NCBI GenBank assembly: GCA_963739615.1
Contig: CAVUBD010000037.1
Coordinates: forward strand, 178,749 to 242,748
Direction of reading: 5' to 3'
Origin: Palsa-504 sp963739615
Lineage (GTDB): Bacteria; Actinomycetota; Actinomycetes; Streptosporangiales; Streptosporangiaceae
Length of the DNA: 64,000 nucleotides
Shown: piece by piece, positions 33,839 through 42,980 of the stretch
How positions within the stretch are numbered: position 1 is the stretch's first letter
Layout of the letters: each line of letters opens with the position of its first letter
Position numbers and translations under genes: made by a program
Notes under the pieces: model-generated
The model's input: the letters and a program-made list of their open reading frames with translations, nothing else
What the model was told of the DNA's origin: nothing
The model's database searches: none

Positions 33839-35189
33839 TTGACCCCTGGTTACGACGCTAGCGCCACGGCCCGCTGGGTGGCAGAGCCGCCCAAGCGGGC
33901 CGGGCGCAGTGACTTCGAGCGGGACCGCGCCCGCGTCCTGCACAGCGCCGGGCTGCGCAGGCTGTCGGCCAAGACCCAGGTGGTCGCGGCCGGCAGCGCG
34001 GACTTCCCCCGGACCAGGCTGACCCACTCGCTCGAGTGCGCCCAGATCGGGCGCGAACTCGGCCAGGAGATCGGCTGCGACCCCGACCTGGTGGACGCGG
34101 CCTGCCTGGCCCACGACATCGGCCACAGCCCGTTCGGCCATAACGGCGAATTCGCCCTCAACGAGCTGGCCGCCCCGTCCGGCGGCTTCGAGGGCAACGC
34201 GCAGTCGCTCCGGCTGCTCACCCGCCTGGAACCCAAAGTCGAGGGCGCGGGCCTGAACCTGACCCGCGCCACCCTCGACGCCACCCTGAAATACCCCTGG
34301 TTTAGTGCTAGTCCCGGGGGGACGATCCCCCCCATACCCCCCCAGCTCCTGGGGGGAAACCGTTCCCCCCAGACCTCCTCGGCCCCCCAGACCTCCTCGG
34401 CCCCCCAGACCCCCTCGGCCCCGGCGGCCCCCCTTGGGCCCCCGCCGGGGGGGCCGTCCGGCAAGTTCGGGGCCTACGCCGAGGACGCCGAGGTATTTCA
34501 CTGGATCAGGGCGGGTGCCCCGGCCGGGCGGCCGTGCCTTGAGGCGCAGGTCATGGACTGGGCGGACGATGTCGCCTACTCGGTCCACGACATGGAAGAC
34601 GGCTTTCACGCCTGGCCTGATCACCTTCAAGAACCTTCAGTCTCCGGCCGAACGAGCCGTGGTCGCCCAAACCACGGCCACCACCTATTGCGACGATGGC
34701 GTCTCAGTCGCCGAACTGACCGAGGTCCTGGAAGCGCTGCTGGCCCTGGACATCTGGCCGGGCTACTACGACGGCGGCCCGGACACGGTGGCCGCCCTGA
34801 AGAACCTCACAAGCGAGCTGATCGGCCGCTTCTGCGTAGCCGCCCAGCAGGCCACCCTGGCCGCCGCCCCCGGTCTCCTCACCAGGTACGCCGCGAACCT
34901 CGTGGTCCCGCGGCAGCAGCGGCTGGAGTGCGCGCTGCTGAAGGGCATCACCGCGCGGTACGTGATGACCCGGGCGGGCGTGCTCGCGGCTCAGGCCTTG
35001 GAACGGGAACTCCTGACCGAACTGGCCTACGCCGTCGAGCGCGGTGCGCCGCAGACGCTCGACCCGCTGCTGCGGCCGTCCTGGGACGCGGCCGGGACCG
35101 ACGCCGCACGCCGCCGCGTGGTCATCGATCAGGTCGCCTCTCTCACCGACACGTCGGCTATCGCCTGGCATCACCGCCTGTGTGCCTGA
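33839..35189 (+). CDS. dgt: dGTP triphosphohydrolase-like HD protein with low-complexity insert and a frame break
   Basis: HD-domain motifs: GRSDFERDRARVLHSAGLRR, RTRLTHSLECAQIGREL and CLAHDIGHSPFGHNGE; later MDWADDVAYSVHDMEDGF. After that the frame changes at about 34612, and the continuation GLITFKNLQSPAERAVVAQT to TSAIAWHHRLCA ends at 35189. Removing one T from GCCTGGCC restores the frame. Between TLKYPW and KFGAYAEDAEVFHWI lies about 55 residues of Pro/Ser/Gly sequence with an 18-bp repeat (PQTSSA units). It hydrolyses dNTPs to nucleosides and triphosphate. TTG start, five bases after ppdK. Confidence 0.85.
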
Positions 35190-35229
35190 GGGCGCCCGCA
35201 GGCGCCCGGCGCGTCGTAGCCTGTGTCCT

Positions 35230-36441
35230 ATGGCAGCTTTCGTGATTGCGGGCGGCGGCCTGGCCGCGGCCAAGGCCGCGCAAACGCTCCGCGACGAGGG
35301 GTACGACGGCGAGATCGTGCTCATCGGCTCCGAGCCGGAACGCCCCTATGAACGCCCGCCGCTGTCCAAGGGGTACCTGCTCGGCCAGGCGGAGCGCGAC
35401 TCGATCTACGTGCATCCGGCCGGCTGGTACGCCGAGCACCAGGTGGACCTGCGCCCCGGCGTCACCGTCACCGCCATCGACCGCGACACGGCCACCGTCA
35501 CCACGTCGGGTCCGGCCGGGCCGGACACCGTGCCCTACGACAAGCTGCTGCTCGCGACCGGCGCCTCGCCGCGCCGGCTCAGTTTCCCCGGCTCCGACCA
35601 CGACCAGGTGCTGTACCTGCGCACGGTGGCGGACTCCGGCCGGCTGCGCGCGGCCTTCCAGCCCGGGACGCGGGTCGTGGTGGCCGGGGCCGGCTGGATC
35701 GGCCTGGAGACCACCGCGGCCGCGCGTTCGGCCGACTGCCAGGTTACGGTGCTCGAGCCGCAGCCGGGTCCGCTGCACGACCAGGTGGGCCCCGAGGTCG
35801 GCAGCGTGTTCGCCGACCTGCACAGGGCACACGGCGTGGCATTCCGCTTCGGCGAGCGGGCGGTCGAATTCCGGCCCGGCATGGTCATCACCTCCGGCGG
35901 CGCCCAACTGCCTGCCGACCTGCTGGTCGTCGGCATCGGCGCGGCCCCGAACGACGAGCTGGCCGCCCGCGCCGGGCTGGAGGTTTCCAACGGCGTCCTG
36001 ACCGACGCGGCGCTGCGAACCTCGGATCCGGCCATCTTCGCCGCCGGCGACGTGGCGAACTCGTTCAGCCCGCTGCTCGACCGCCGGGTCCGTGTCGAGC
36101 ACTGGGCCAACGCCCTGAACGGAGGGCCGGCCGCGGCCAGGTCCATGCTGGGCCAGCCCGTCGCCTACGACCCGGTCCCTTACTTCTACAGCGACCAGTA
36201 CGAACTCGGCATGGAGTGCTCGGGCTTGCCCTCACCAGGCACTTACGATCAGGTCGCCTACCGGGGTGACAGGAACGCCCTGGAGTTCATCGCGTTCTGG
36301 CTCTCCCGCGGCACCGTCGTCGCCGGCATGAACGTCAACGTCTGGGACGTCACCGGTGACATCCAGTCCCTGATCCGCTCCGCCCGCAAAGTAGACCTCT
36401 CCCGCCTAACCGACCCCGCCATCCCCCTCTCCGCCGCCTAG
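35230..36441 (+). CDS. FAD-dependent ferredoxin/rubredoxin reductase-type oxidoreductase
   Basis: 403 residues: FAD-binding VIAGGGLAAAKAAQTLRDEG, PPLSKGYLLG, LLLATGASPRRL, NAD(P)-binding VVVAGAGWIGLETTAAARS and the second FAD motif IFAAGDVAN, with the AIF-like C-terminal domain. Such reductases pass electrons from NAD(P)H to ferredoxins of P450 or dioxygenase systems; no partner is adjacent. The N-terminal sequence starts at ATG 35230. Confidence 0.88.
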   Translation: MAAFVIAGGGLAAAKAAQTLRDEGYDGEIVLIGSEPERPYERPPLSKGYLLGQAERDSIYVHPAGWYAEHQVDLRPGVTVTAIDRDTATVTTSGPAGPDTVPYDKLLLATGASPRRLSFPGSDHDQVLYLRTVADSGRLRAAFQPGTRVVVAGAGWIGLETTAAARSADCQVTVLEPQPGPLHDQVGPEVGSVFADLHRAHGVAFRFGERAVEFRPGMVITSGGAQLPADLLVVGIGAAPNDELAARAGLEVSNGVLTDAALRTSDPAIFAAGDVANSFSPLLDRRVRVEHWANALNGGPAAARSMLGQPVAYDPVPYFYSDQYELGMECSGLPSPGTYDQVAYRGDRNALEFIAFWLSRGTVVAGMNVNVWDVTGDIQSLIRSARKVDLSRLTDPAIPLSAA

Positions 36442-36462
36442 CCGCGCCCGCCCAGCCCGCCG

Positions 36463-36648
36463 GACAATGCCGCGGCCGCGGACGGCCTGCAGTCGCTCAG
36501 GTACGACTGGACGGCGGTCAGGCGGGAGGCCTGCGCGACCGCCGTCGAGGTGGCCAAGGTCCTGCGCTTGCACGGCTGGGACGGCTGGCTCCGGCCGTGC
36601 TCGCCCGGCTGTCCCGCTCAGCGCGCTCTGGTCATGGCCGCCCGGTGA
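36463..36648 (+). pseudogene. Possible gene remnant between reductase and HAD genes
   Basis: An open stretch without a start codon reads DNAAAADGLQSLRYDWTAVR, then REACATAVEVAKVLRLHGWD, which looks like real protein rather than antisense sequence. It overlaps the end of the convergent HAD gene by 17 bases. No family recognised. It could be the tail of a deleted gene. Confidence 0.25.
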
Positions 36649-37339
36649 CCGCAGCCAGCACCAGCGCGGTATCGGTCAGGTCGGGCAGGACGGCGTGGGC
36701 GCCTGCGGCGGCGAGCTCGGCCGCGGAGAACGTACCGGTCGCGACGCCGATCGCCCGGGCGCCCGTGGCCAGCGCGGCCGCCACGTCGAGCGGCGTGTCG
36801 CCGATGAGCGCGGTCGACCAGCCGTCGAAGTCCGCTCCGTAAGCGCGGCCGGCGGCCGTCCTGGCCACAGAAACCAGCCTCGCCCGGATCTCGTGCACAT
36901 CCCCGTAGGCGCCGACGTCCAGGTCGAGATGATCGCCTAGCCCGGCCGCGCGCAGCTTCAGCGCCGCCAGCGGCGCGATGTTGCCGGTCAGGACAGACTG
37001 GCGGATTCGGGCTGGCGGGCCGAGGCCAGCGATCCCCGCGATCGCGGCGGACGCGCCGGGCAGCGCGCGAACCTGCCCGTCCACGGTGCCGTCGACGGCG
37101 GCCACCTGCCTGGCCAGCGCGGCGAGAAAGTCATCCACCTGAGCCCGCGGCTCGGGTATCCCAGCCATCGAGAGCGTATCAAGTACGATCGCCCGGTCGG
37201 TCCGCCCGGCCTTGGGCGCGACCGCGGCGAGTTCGCGGCCGAACATCTGCCGGAACACGACCTCGTACAACCGCGTACCCAGCCCGTCGGCGGTCAGCAG
37301 CGTGCCGTCGACGTCCCAGAGCACCAGCAGATCGCTCAC
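36632..37339 (-). CDS. HAD-superfamily hydrolase
   Basis: 235 residues with motif I LLVLWDVDGTLLTADG, motif II around SVLTGN, a lysine region and motif IV ALIGDTPLDVAAALATGARA. This is a phosphoglycolate-phosphatase-like HAD phosphatase; the substrate is not predictable. GTG start at 37339, divergent from dnaG with an 84-base gap. Confidence 0.87.
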   Translation of the reverse strand: MSDLLVLWDVDGTLLTADGLGTRLYEVVFRQMFGRELAAVAPKAGRTDRAIVLDTLSMAGIPEPRAQVDDFLAALARQVAAVDGTVDGQVRALPGASAAIAGIAGLGPPARIRQSVLTGNIAPLAALKLRAAGLGDHLDLDVGAYGDVHEIRARLVSVARTAAGRAYGADFDGWSTALIGDTPLDVAAALATGARAIGVATGTFSAAELAAAGAHAVLPDLTDTALVLAAVTGRP

Positions 37340-37423
37340 CCTCCCAGGCTAGCCCGGCCAGCTCTTGGCCGCGGCGGGACTAGACTCGCGGCGACGGCAG
37401 ACATCGGCGGGACGCGGAGGTGG

Positions 37424-39391
37424 ATGGTGGCTGGGCGGATCCGCGACGAGGACATCGCGGCAGTTCGCGAGCGGTCACCCATCGACGAGGTGGTGGGTGA
37501 GTACCTGCAGCTGAAGAACGCGGGCGGCGGCTCACTCAAGGGGCTATGCCCGTTCCACGACGAGAAAACACCCTCGTTCAACGTCACTCCGGCCCGGGGG
37601 CTCTTCTACTGCTTCAGCTGCGCCGAGGGCGGCGACGCGATCAAGTTCGTGCAGAAGATCGACGGGCTCAGCTTCGTCGAGGCGGTCGAGCGGCTGGCCG
37701 GGCGCGCCGGGATCGACCTGCGCTACGAGCAGGGCGGCTACGTGCCCGGCCAGGAGCAGAGCCAGCGGCGCAGGCTGATCGACGCGCACCGCGCCGCGGC
37801 CGGGTACTACGCGGAGCGCCTGGGCGGACCCGACGCGGAACACGCAAGAAAATTTCTGAACGAACGGGGGTTCGAGCTCAAGGACATCGACAAGTTCGGC
37901 GTCGGCTACTCGCCCAAGGCGTGGGAGGACCTGACCAGGCACCTGCGCGGACGCGGGTTCGCCGATGGCGAGCTGATCGCGGCGGGCCTGGCCAGGGAAG
38001 GCCAGCGCGGCCCGCGGGACAGGTTCCGCGGCCGGCTCATGTGGCCTATCCGCGACCTGTCGGGCGACGTCATCGCGTTCGGCGCCAGGAAGCTCGACGC
38101 CGACGACGAGGGCCCCAAGTACCTCAACACGCCGGAGACCTCGCTGTTCCGGAAGAGCACCGTGCTGTACGGGGCCGACCTGGCCAAGCGGGAGATCGCG
38201 CAGCGCAGGCAGGCGGTCATCGTCGAAGGCTACACCGACGTGATGGCGTGCCACCTGGCCGGGGTGCCGACCGCGGTGGCGACGTGCGGCACCTCGTTCG
38301 GCGAGGAGCACATCAAGGTGCTGCGCAGGCTGATCATGGACACCGAGGGCTCGCTCGGCGAGGTGATCTTCACCTTCGACGGCGACGCGGCCGGGCAGCG
38401 GGCGGCGCTGCGCGCGTTCGGCATGGAGGAGAAGTTCGTCACCCAGACTTACGTGACCGTCCAGCCCGACGGTCTCGACCCCTGCGACGTGCGGCTGGCG
38501 CACGGTGACCTGGCGGTGCGCGACCTGATCGCCCGCCGGGTTCCGCTGTTCGAGTTCGCGATCAAGGGCGTACTCGGCCACCATGACCTGAACACCACCG
38601 AAGGCCAGCTCGCGGCGCTTGACGAAGCGGCGCCGATCGTGGCCAGGATCAAGGACCAGGGGCTACGGACCAGGTACGCGGTCAACCTGGACCGCTGGCT
38701 CGGCCTGATGGACGAGCGGTTCGTGCTGTCCAGGGTCAGGACGCACGCCGGAGACGGCGAAGCCGGCCAGGGACGCCGCGGCCAGCGGCAGGCGATGCGC
38801 CCGGGCCGTGATCGCGCGCAGGAAAGCCAGGGCGGATACCCAGGACCGTTCGGGAAAAATGAGGGCGGGCAGCCGGACGGCGGGCCGCGTGGGGCCGGCG
38901 GCCAGCCCTATGACCTGGGCGACCCCGTTGTCAGGGTGGAGCGCGAGGCGCTGAAGCTGGCGATCCAGCGGCCCGCGCTGTGCGGGCCTGAGTTCGACGC
39001 GCTCGGTGCGGACGCGTTCCTCGCGCCCGTGCACAGCGCGGTGTTCACGCTGATCGCCGGGTGCGGCGGCACGTCGGCGGGCGGCAGCAGCCCGCGGCAG
39101 TGGGCCGCCCGGCTGCGCGAAGAGGCGCCGAACGAGCGGGCGCAGACGTTCGTGACCGCGCTGGCCGTCGAGCGGCTGCGGATCGACGGCGAGCCCGACG
39201 CCAAGTACGCCAACGTCGTCCTCGCGCGGGTGGGCGAGCTCGCGGTCAGCCGGGAGATCTCGTCGGTCAAGGCCCGGCTGCAGCGCATGAATCCGGTAGA
39301 AGACCAGGCTGGTTACAACAGGATGTTCGGGGACCTGGTGGGACTGGAGAAACGCAGGAAGGCGCTGCTGGACCGCGCCGCAGGCGGGTGA
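37424..39391 (+). CDS. dnaG: DNA primase DnaG
   Basis: 655 residues. CHC2 zinc finger (LCPFHDEKTPSFNV, FYCFSCAEGGDAIKFV), the primase core, Toprim motifs AVIVEGYTDVMACHLAG and FTFDGDAAGQRAAL, and a C-terminal DnaB-binding part after a disordered Gly/Gln/Arg-rich linker (about 440-500). It makes RNA primers at the fork. ATG 37424; a GTG one codon later is also possible. Confidence 0.96.
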   Translation: MVAGRIRDEDIAAVRERSPIDEVVGEYLQLKNAGGGSLKGLCPFHDEKTPSFNVTPARGLFYCFSCAEGGDAIKFVQKIDGLSFVEAVERLAGRAGIDLRYEQGGYVPGQEQSQRRRLIDAHRAAAGYYAERLGGPDAEHARKFLNERGFELKDIDKFGVGYSPKAWEDLTRHLRGRGFADGELIAAGLAREGQRGPRDRFRGRLMWPIRDLSGDVIAFGARKLDADDEGPKYLNTPETSLFRKSTVLYGADLAKREIAQRRQAVIVEGYTDVMACHLAGVPTAVATCGTSFGEEHIKVLRRLIMDTEGSLGEVIFTFDGDAAGQRAALRAFGMEEKFVTQTYVTVQPDGLDPCDVRLAHGDLAVRDLIARRVPLFEFAIKGVLGHHDLNTTEGQLAALDEAAPIVARIKDQGLRTRYAVNLDRWLGLMDERFVLSRVRTHAGDGEAGQGRRGQRQAMRPGRDRAQESQGGYPGPFGKNEGGQPDGGPRGAGGQPYDLGDPVVRVEREALKLAIQRPALCGPEFDALGADAFLAPVHSAVFTLIAGCGGTSAGGSSPRQWAARLREEAPNERAQTFVTALAVERLRIDGEPDAKYANVVLARVGELAVSREISSVKARLQRMNPVEDQAGYNRMFGDLVGLEKRRKALLDRAAGG

Positions 39392-39470
39392 GGACCAGTA
39401 TGAGCCGCGAGCTCGAAGCGGTTAAGTAGCCGTGAGGTAACAAAATTAGGTCCCCCGTAACCGGGGGTCC

Positions 39471-40655
39471 GTGACGCAGACTGGTCCCGTGACCCTCACC
39501 GTACTAACGAACGGACCATCACCAGCCGATCAGCTGACGGATCTCGTAGCGCTAGGACGGGAGCGGGGCTCCGTGACCATGGCCGACGTCGCGGTGGCGC
39601 TCGACCGCGCCGACCTTCCGCCCGAGGCCATCGAGGCCGCGGTGCGCGCGCTCGCCGACGAGGGCGTCGATGTGGTCGATGTGCTTGACGTGCCGCGCGA
39701 GGACGAACCCGAGATCAGGCGCGCCGAGACCGATGGCAGCAGACGGGTCGCGACCAGCGACCTGGTGCGGATATACCTCAGGGAGATCGGCCGGGTGCCG
39801 CTGCTGACCGCCGAGGATGAGGTGGAGCTGGCCAAGTGCATCGAGGCGGGCCTGTTCGCCGAGGAAAAGCTCGGCGGCGGCTTCCCCATGTTCGGTGCCG
39901 TCTGCGGCGACCTGGAAATGCTCGTCAGCGAGGGGGGCAAGGCCAAGCAGCGGCTGATTGAGGCGAACCTGCGGCTGGTGGTGTCGATCGCCAAGCGCTA
40001 CATCGGCCGCGGGCTGGTCTTCCTCGACCTGATCCAGGAAGGGAACCTCGGCCTCATCCGCGCGGTGGAGAAGTTCGACTACACCCGCGGCTACAAGTTC
40101 TCGACCTACGCCACGTGGTGGATCAGGCAGGCCATCACCCGGGCCATCGCGGACCAGGCGCGGACCATCCGGGTGCCCGTGCACATGGTCGAGACGATCA
40201 ACAAGCTGACGCGCGTACAACGGCAACTGCACCAGGAGCTTGGCCGCGAAGCCACCAGCGACGAGATCGCCGCGGAGATGGGGCTCGAGCCTGAGCGGGT
40301 CGCGGAGATCCAGCGGATCGCCCAGGAGCCGGTATCCCTGCAGTCACCGATCGGCGAGGAAGAGTCCGATCTGGGGGACTTCATCGAGGACGCGGACGCC
40401 GTGGTGCCGATCGAGGCCGCGGCGTTCATCATGTTGCAGGACCAGCTGGAGCGGGTCCTCGACGAGCTGGCGGAGCGAGAGCAGCGAATCATCCAGCTGC
40501 GGTTCGGCCTCACCGACGGGCATCCGCGGACGCTGGAGGAGGTCGGCCGGGAGTTCGGGGTGACCAGGGAGCGGATCAGGCAGATCGAGTCCAAGACCCT
40601 GGCTAAGCTCCGCCACCCGAGCCGCGCTCAGATGCTGCGCGAGTACCTGGACTAA
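39471..40655 (+). CDS. RNA polymerase sigma-70 factor (RpoD/HrdB-like)
   Basis: 394 residues: region 1.2 (SDLVRIYLREIGRVPLLTAE), region 2 (LIEANLRLVVSIAKRYIGRG, DLIQEGNLGLIRAVEKFDYT, YATWWIRQAITRAIADQ), region 3, and region 4 (LRFGLTDGHPRTLEEVGREF, GVTRERIRQIESKTLAKLRH). It is shorter than HrdB or SigA because region 1.1 is reduced, so it may be the principal factor or a group 2 paralogue. It follows dnaG as in many bacteria. GTG at 39471 or 39489; a C5/G5 stem-loop (39452-39467) lies right at the ribosome binding site. Confidence 0.88.
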   Translation: MTQTGPVTLTVLTNGPSPADQLTDLVALGRERGSVTMADVAVALDRADLPPEAIEAAVRALADEGVDVVDVLDVPREDEPEIRRAETDGSRRVATSDLVRIYLREIGRVPLLTAEDEVELAKCIEAGLFAEEKLGGGFPMFGAVCGDLEMLVSEGGKAKQRLIEANLRLVVSIAKRYIGRGLVFLDLIQEGNLGLIRAVEKFDYTRGYKFSTYATWWIRQAITRAIADQARTIRVPVHMVETINKLTRVQRQLHQELGREATSDEIAAEMGLEPERVAEIQRIAQEPVSLQSPIGEEESDLGDFIEDADAVVPIEAAAFIMLQDQLERVLDELAEREQRIIQLRFGLTDGHPRTLEEVGREFGVTRERIRQIESKTLAKLRHPSRAQMLREYLD

Positions 40656-40682
40656 GGCTGAGGCTAAGGCGGCCAGGCGACT

Positions 40683-40728
40683 GAAACCCGGGTTTCACGG
40701 GGCTGAAACGCCATGGAACCCGGGTTCC
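40683..40728. terminator. Two palindromes between convergent genes, likely two-way terminator
   Basis: GAAACCCGGGTTTC (40683-40696) and GGAACCCGGGTTCC (40715-40728) are perfect palindromes with a shared AACCCGGGTT core. They lie between the sigma factor stop and the stop of the reverse gene at 40737. No T-tract. Confidence 0.5.
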
Positions 40729-40736
40729 ACGAGCTT

Positions 40737-41066
40737 CTAGTCGACGGGGCGGTTGCCGTTCACGGTCACGTGCTCGCTGTCGTCTGAGCGGCGGCCGGGC
40801 AGCCGGTCAAGCTGTCCGCGCACCTTGCTCGCGCTGGTCTTCGCCGTCTCGGTGACCTTCGGCATCCGGGCCGCGGCCGTGGAGCCGGCCATCTTGGTCA
40901 GCTCGGCGGCCTTATCACCTGCGGCGCGGGCGGCCTGGCGCACCGCCTGACTGTCCGCGGCCTTGCGGGCAAGCGTCTTCATCTGCTCGTAGCGTTCGCG
41001 GCCGGCTCGCGTGCCGGCCACGAAGCCGACGGCGAGCCCTGTCAGGAACGTGGCGCGGTATCGCAT
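40737..41066 (-). CDS. Small actinobacterial protein, YtxH-like
   Basis: 109 residues. The N-terminus RYRATFLTGLAVGFVAGTRA is a short membrane-like helix with the GxxVG(Y/F)VxGxRAGRERY pattern, followed by a basic Ala/Lys-rich helix and a variable tail. Similar small proteins are common in actinobacteria, sometimes labelled YtxH-like; function unknown. ATG start. Confidence 0.65.
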   Translation of the reverse strand: MRYRATFLTGLAVGFVAGTRAGRERYEQMKTLARKAADSQAVRQAARAAGDKAAELTKMAGSTAAARMPKVTETAKTSASKVRGQLDRLPGRRSDDSEHVTVNGNRPVD

Positions 41067-41220
41067 CTGGCATCCCTTTCGCGCATGTTCGTCATGTGCA
41101 AACCTGACCTTCCCCCATTACGCGAGCGTACTCATCAGGTAAGGCTCCGATAAACACCGGCCCCGGCCCGTAGTGGCTGTCACGTATCCGCCGCAGGTGC
41201 GCTACCCTTATGCGGGTCGA

Positions 41221-41293
41221 TCCCGCGTAGCTCAATCGGCAGAGCGTCCGGCTGTTAACCGGCAGGTTATAGGTTCGAGTCCTATCGCGGGAG
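41221..41293 (+). tRNA. tRNA-Asn (anticodon GTT)
   Basis: Complete cloverleaf: acceptor TCCCGCG (41221-41227) with CGCGGGA (41286-41292), anticodon arm CCGGCTGTTAACCGG, T arm with GGTTCGAGTCC, discriminator G. CCA follows at 41294-41296. Its 3' end is the attachment site of the element downstream. Confidence 0.96.
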
Positions 41294-41294
41294 C
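41269..41294. other. attL, tRNA-side attachment site
   Basis: Bases from the T arm to the first C of CCA of tRNA-Asn, repeated exactly at 58310-58335. The flanking bases differ on both sides (T versus C before, C versus A after), which fixes the identity at 26 bp. Confidence 0.92.
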
Positions 41295-41478
41295 CACGAG
41301 GTTTTCACGTTTGACCTGGACTTATCTTCACGTTTGGGTCTGACTTTCCGTGCAGGTGGCCGCCGTGGGTGGGTTTCGCGATTGCGGCGTGCCTGGCGGG
41401 CTGTTCGGGGCAGGGCCGGCTGGTCTGGCGTGCCTGAGCTGCGGTGATCTGGTAACGGTGCGGGGTTCGCCGGCGGTG

Positions 41479-42912
41479 TCATGGCGGGGTGCCTGCGGTA
41501 GCCAGGTCGGTGAGGGTCTTGCGGCGCCGGCGCCGGCGCCGGGTGCGGGGCGGCAGGCCGGCCGCGGCGCGGCGGGCGTTGTCGTCCTGGCGGGCGTCCC
41601 AGGCGATCAGGATCCGCTGGTTTCGGACGGCTATCAGGCAGGCCAGCCAGAGCATGAGCGGGGCCAGGCCCATCAGCCGGGTCCAGCCGCGGGCGATGTT
41701 GTTGCTGGCCGGGTCCTTGGCGGTGGAGAAGGTCCGCTCGGCGCCGGTGCGCCGGGCATACGAGCGCCGGTGCGCCGCGGAGGGGTAGTCGTGCTTCTGG
41801 CGGGTCTTGGCGGCCACGTCCGGGGGAACGGTGAGGGTCTGCCGGGCGCAGCAGTCCGGCGGGTGCTCCGGCGGGGTGAGGATCTCCGGTCGCTGCCGGT
41901 CCAGCCTCATCGAGGCCGGCCGGAGCGGGCAGCGGATCTTGCCCATGACGGCGGGGCATATGACCCGGTGGTAGCCGTCGGTGTCGTCGGCGGTGATCTT
42001 CCCGAGCTTGTACCGGGCGAGCTCGGCGGACCGGGTGTCGTGCGCGGCGGTTTCCTCCGGGGTGGCGTCGCGGGCCAGCGGGCCCAGTTCCAGCAGCAGC
42101 CGGGGGGTGACCGGGCAGTACAGGTTGCCGTTGGCGATGATGGCGCCCTCGTGGGTGCCGCGGGGGCCGCGGTCGGATGGGTGCAGGTCCTGGATCAGTT
42201 GCGCTCCGGCCTGGCGGAGCGGGATGGCCCAGCCCTCGGCGTCGCGGTGGGCGTAGCCGGAATCGGCCAGGATGTCGCCGAGCGGGATGCCGTCCTCGGG
42301 CATCGCCGTCAGCACCGGGACCAGGGCGCGGGCTGGGTCGGCCTGGCAGGAGCACACGGTCATCCGCCGGGTCAGCTCGGGGACGGCCGGGCCGTGCTCC
42401 TCGCGCATCATGGTGGCGGCCGACAGGTAGTAGCCGAAGAACAGCTCACTGTCCTGGCCCGGGCCGCCGCCGTTGCGGTGTCCCCAGGAGGCCTCGGGGT
42501 CGGCGCAGTCGCTGGTCCCGTGCGGCGGCGGGCGGGAGAAGGTCTCCACGTCGCTCCAGTCCACCGCCAGCGCCCTGCTGGCCTGCTTGTATTGGCTGGG
42601 GATGCTGGCCTCCAGCAGGTCGTCGCAGATCCGGGCGAGGATCTCCGAGGGGGTCCCGTCGGGGACGTCCTTGGCCAGGGCGCCGGTGACCAGGCCGAAG
42701 GTGCGCTCGGTCTGCCGGTAGGTGAGCTGGTGCGGGCCGGCCTTCCAGTCCTCGGTCACGCCGAGCCGGGCCTGGTCGGCGGCGGGCAGGGCGATCAGCG
42801 CGTCGCGGACCCGGGTCAGGTGTGCGGGCCGGTGATCAGCCTGGGACAGCAGCATGCCGGCCAGCAGGGTGCGGACGCGCAGCTGCCGGTGGCGCACCCC
42901 GATCGGCAGCAT
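41479..42912 (-). CDS. DDE transposase, its start cut off by the ISAzo13 insertion
   Basis: 477 residues from ATG 42912. Candidate catalytic acids are in ALAVDWSDVETFSRP, GDILADSGYAHRDA and RRTGAERTFSTAKD, with a typical transposase C-terminus (LMGLAPLMLWLACLIAVRNQ). The frame stays open upstream (NIPLATLEEIIDNSGIAPRA) up to the IS end at 42981. If the IS is removed, a GTG overlapping the stop of the next reverse gene restores a 500-residue protein. It would then form an operon with the recombinase-like gene at 44305-45195. The IS family was not identified. Confidence 0.72.
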   Translation of the reverse strand: MLPIGVRHRQLRVRTLLAGMLLSQADHRPAHLTRVRDALIALPAADQARLGVTEDWKAGPHQLTYRQTERTFGLVTGALAKDVPDGTPSEILARICDDLLEASIPSQYKQASRALAVDWSDVETFSRPPPHGTSDCADPEASWGHRNGGGPGQDSELFFGYYLSAATMMREEHGPAVPELTRRMTVCSCQADPARALVPVLTAMPEDGIPLGDILADSGYAHRDAEGWAIPLRQAGAQLIQDLHPSDRGPRGTHEGAIIANGNLYCPVTPRLLLELGPLARDATPEETAAHDTRSAELARYKLGKITADDTDGYHRVICPAVMGKIRCPLRPASMRLDRQRPEILTPPEHPPDCCARQTLTVPPDVAAKTRQKHDYPSAAHRRSYARRTGAERTFSTAKDPASNNIARGWTRLMGLAPLMLWLACLIAVRNQRILIAWDARQDDNARRAAAGLPPRTRRRRRRRKTLTDLATAGTPP

Positions 42913-42980
42913 GGCCTCGGCCCGGGGGGCAATGCCGGAGTTGTCGATGATCTCCTCGAGCGTGGCGAGCGGGATGTTCA

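Noticed and set aside
39400..39429. Nine-codon frame MSRELEAVK between dnaG and the sigma factor
   Set aside because: Too short, with no special codons or hairpin to suggest a leader peptide.
41297..41478. Two copies of TTCACGTTTG just inside attL, examined as integrase arm sites or ends of the DDE module
   Set aside because: No matching inverted copy was found beyond 45591 or near attR, so no function can be assigned.
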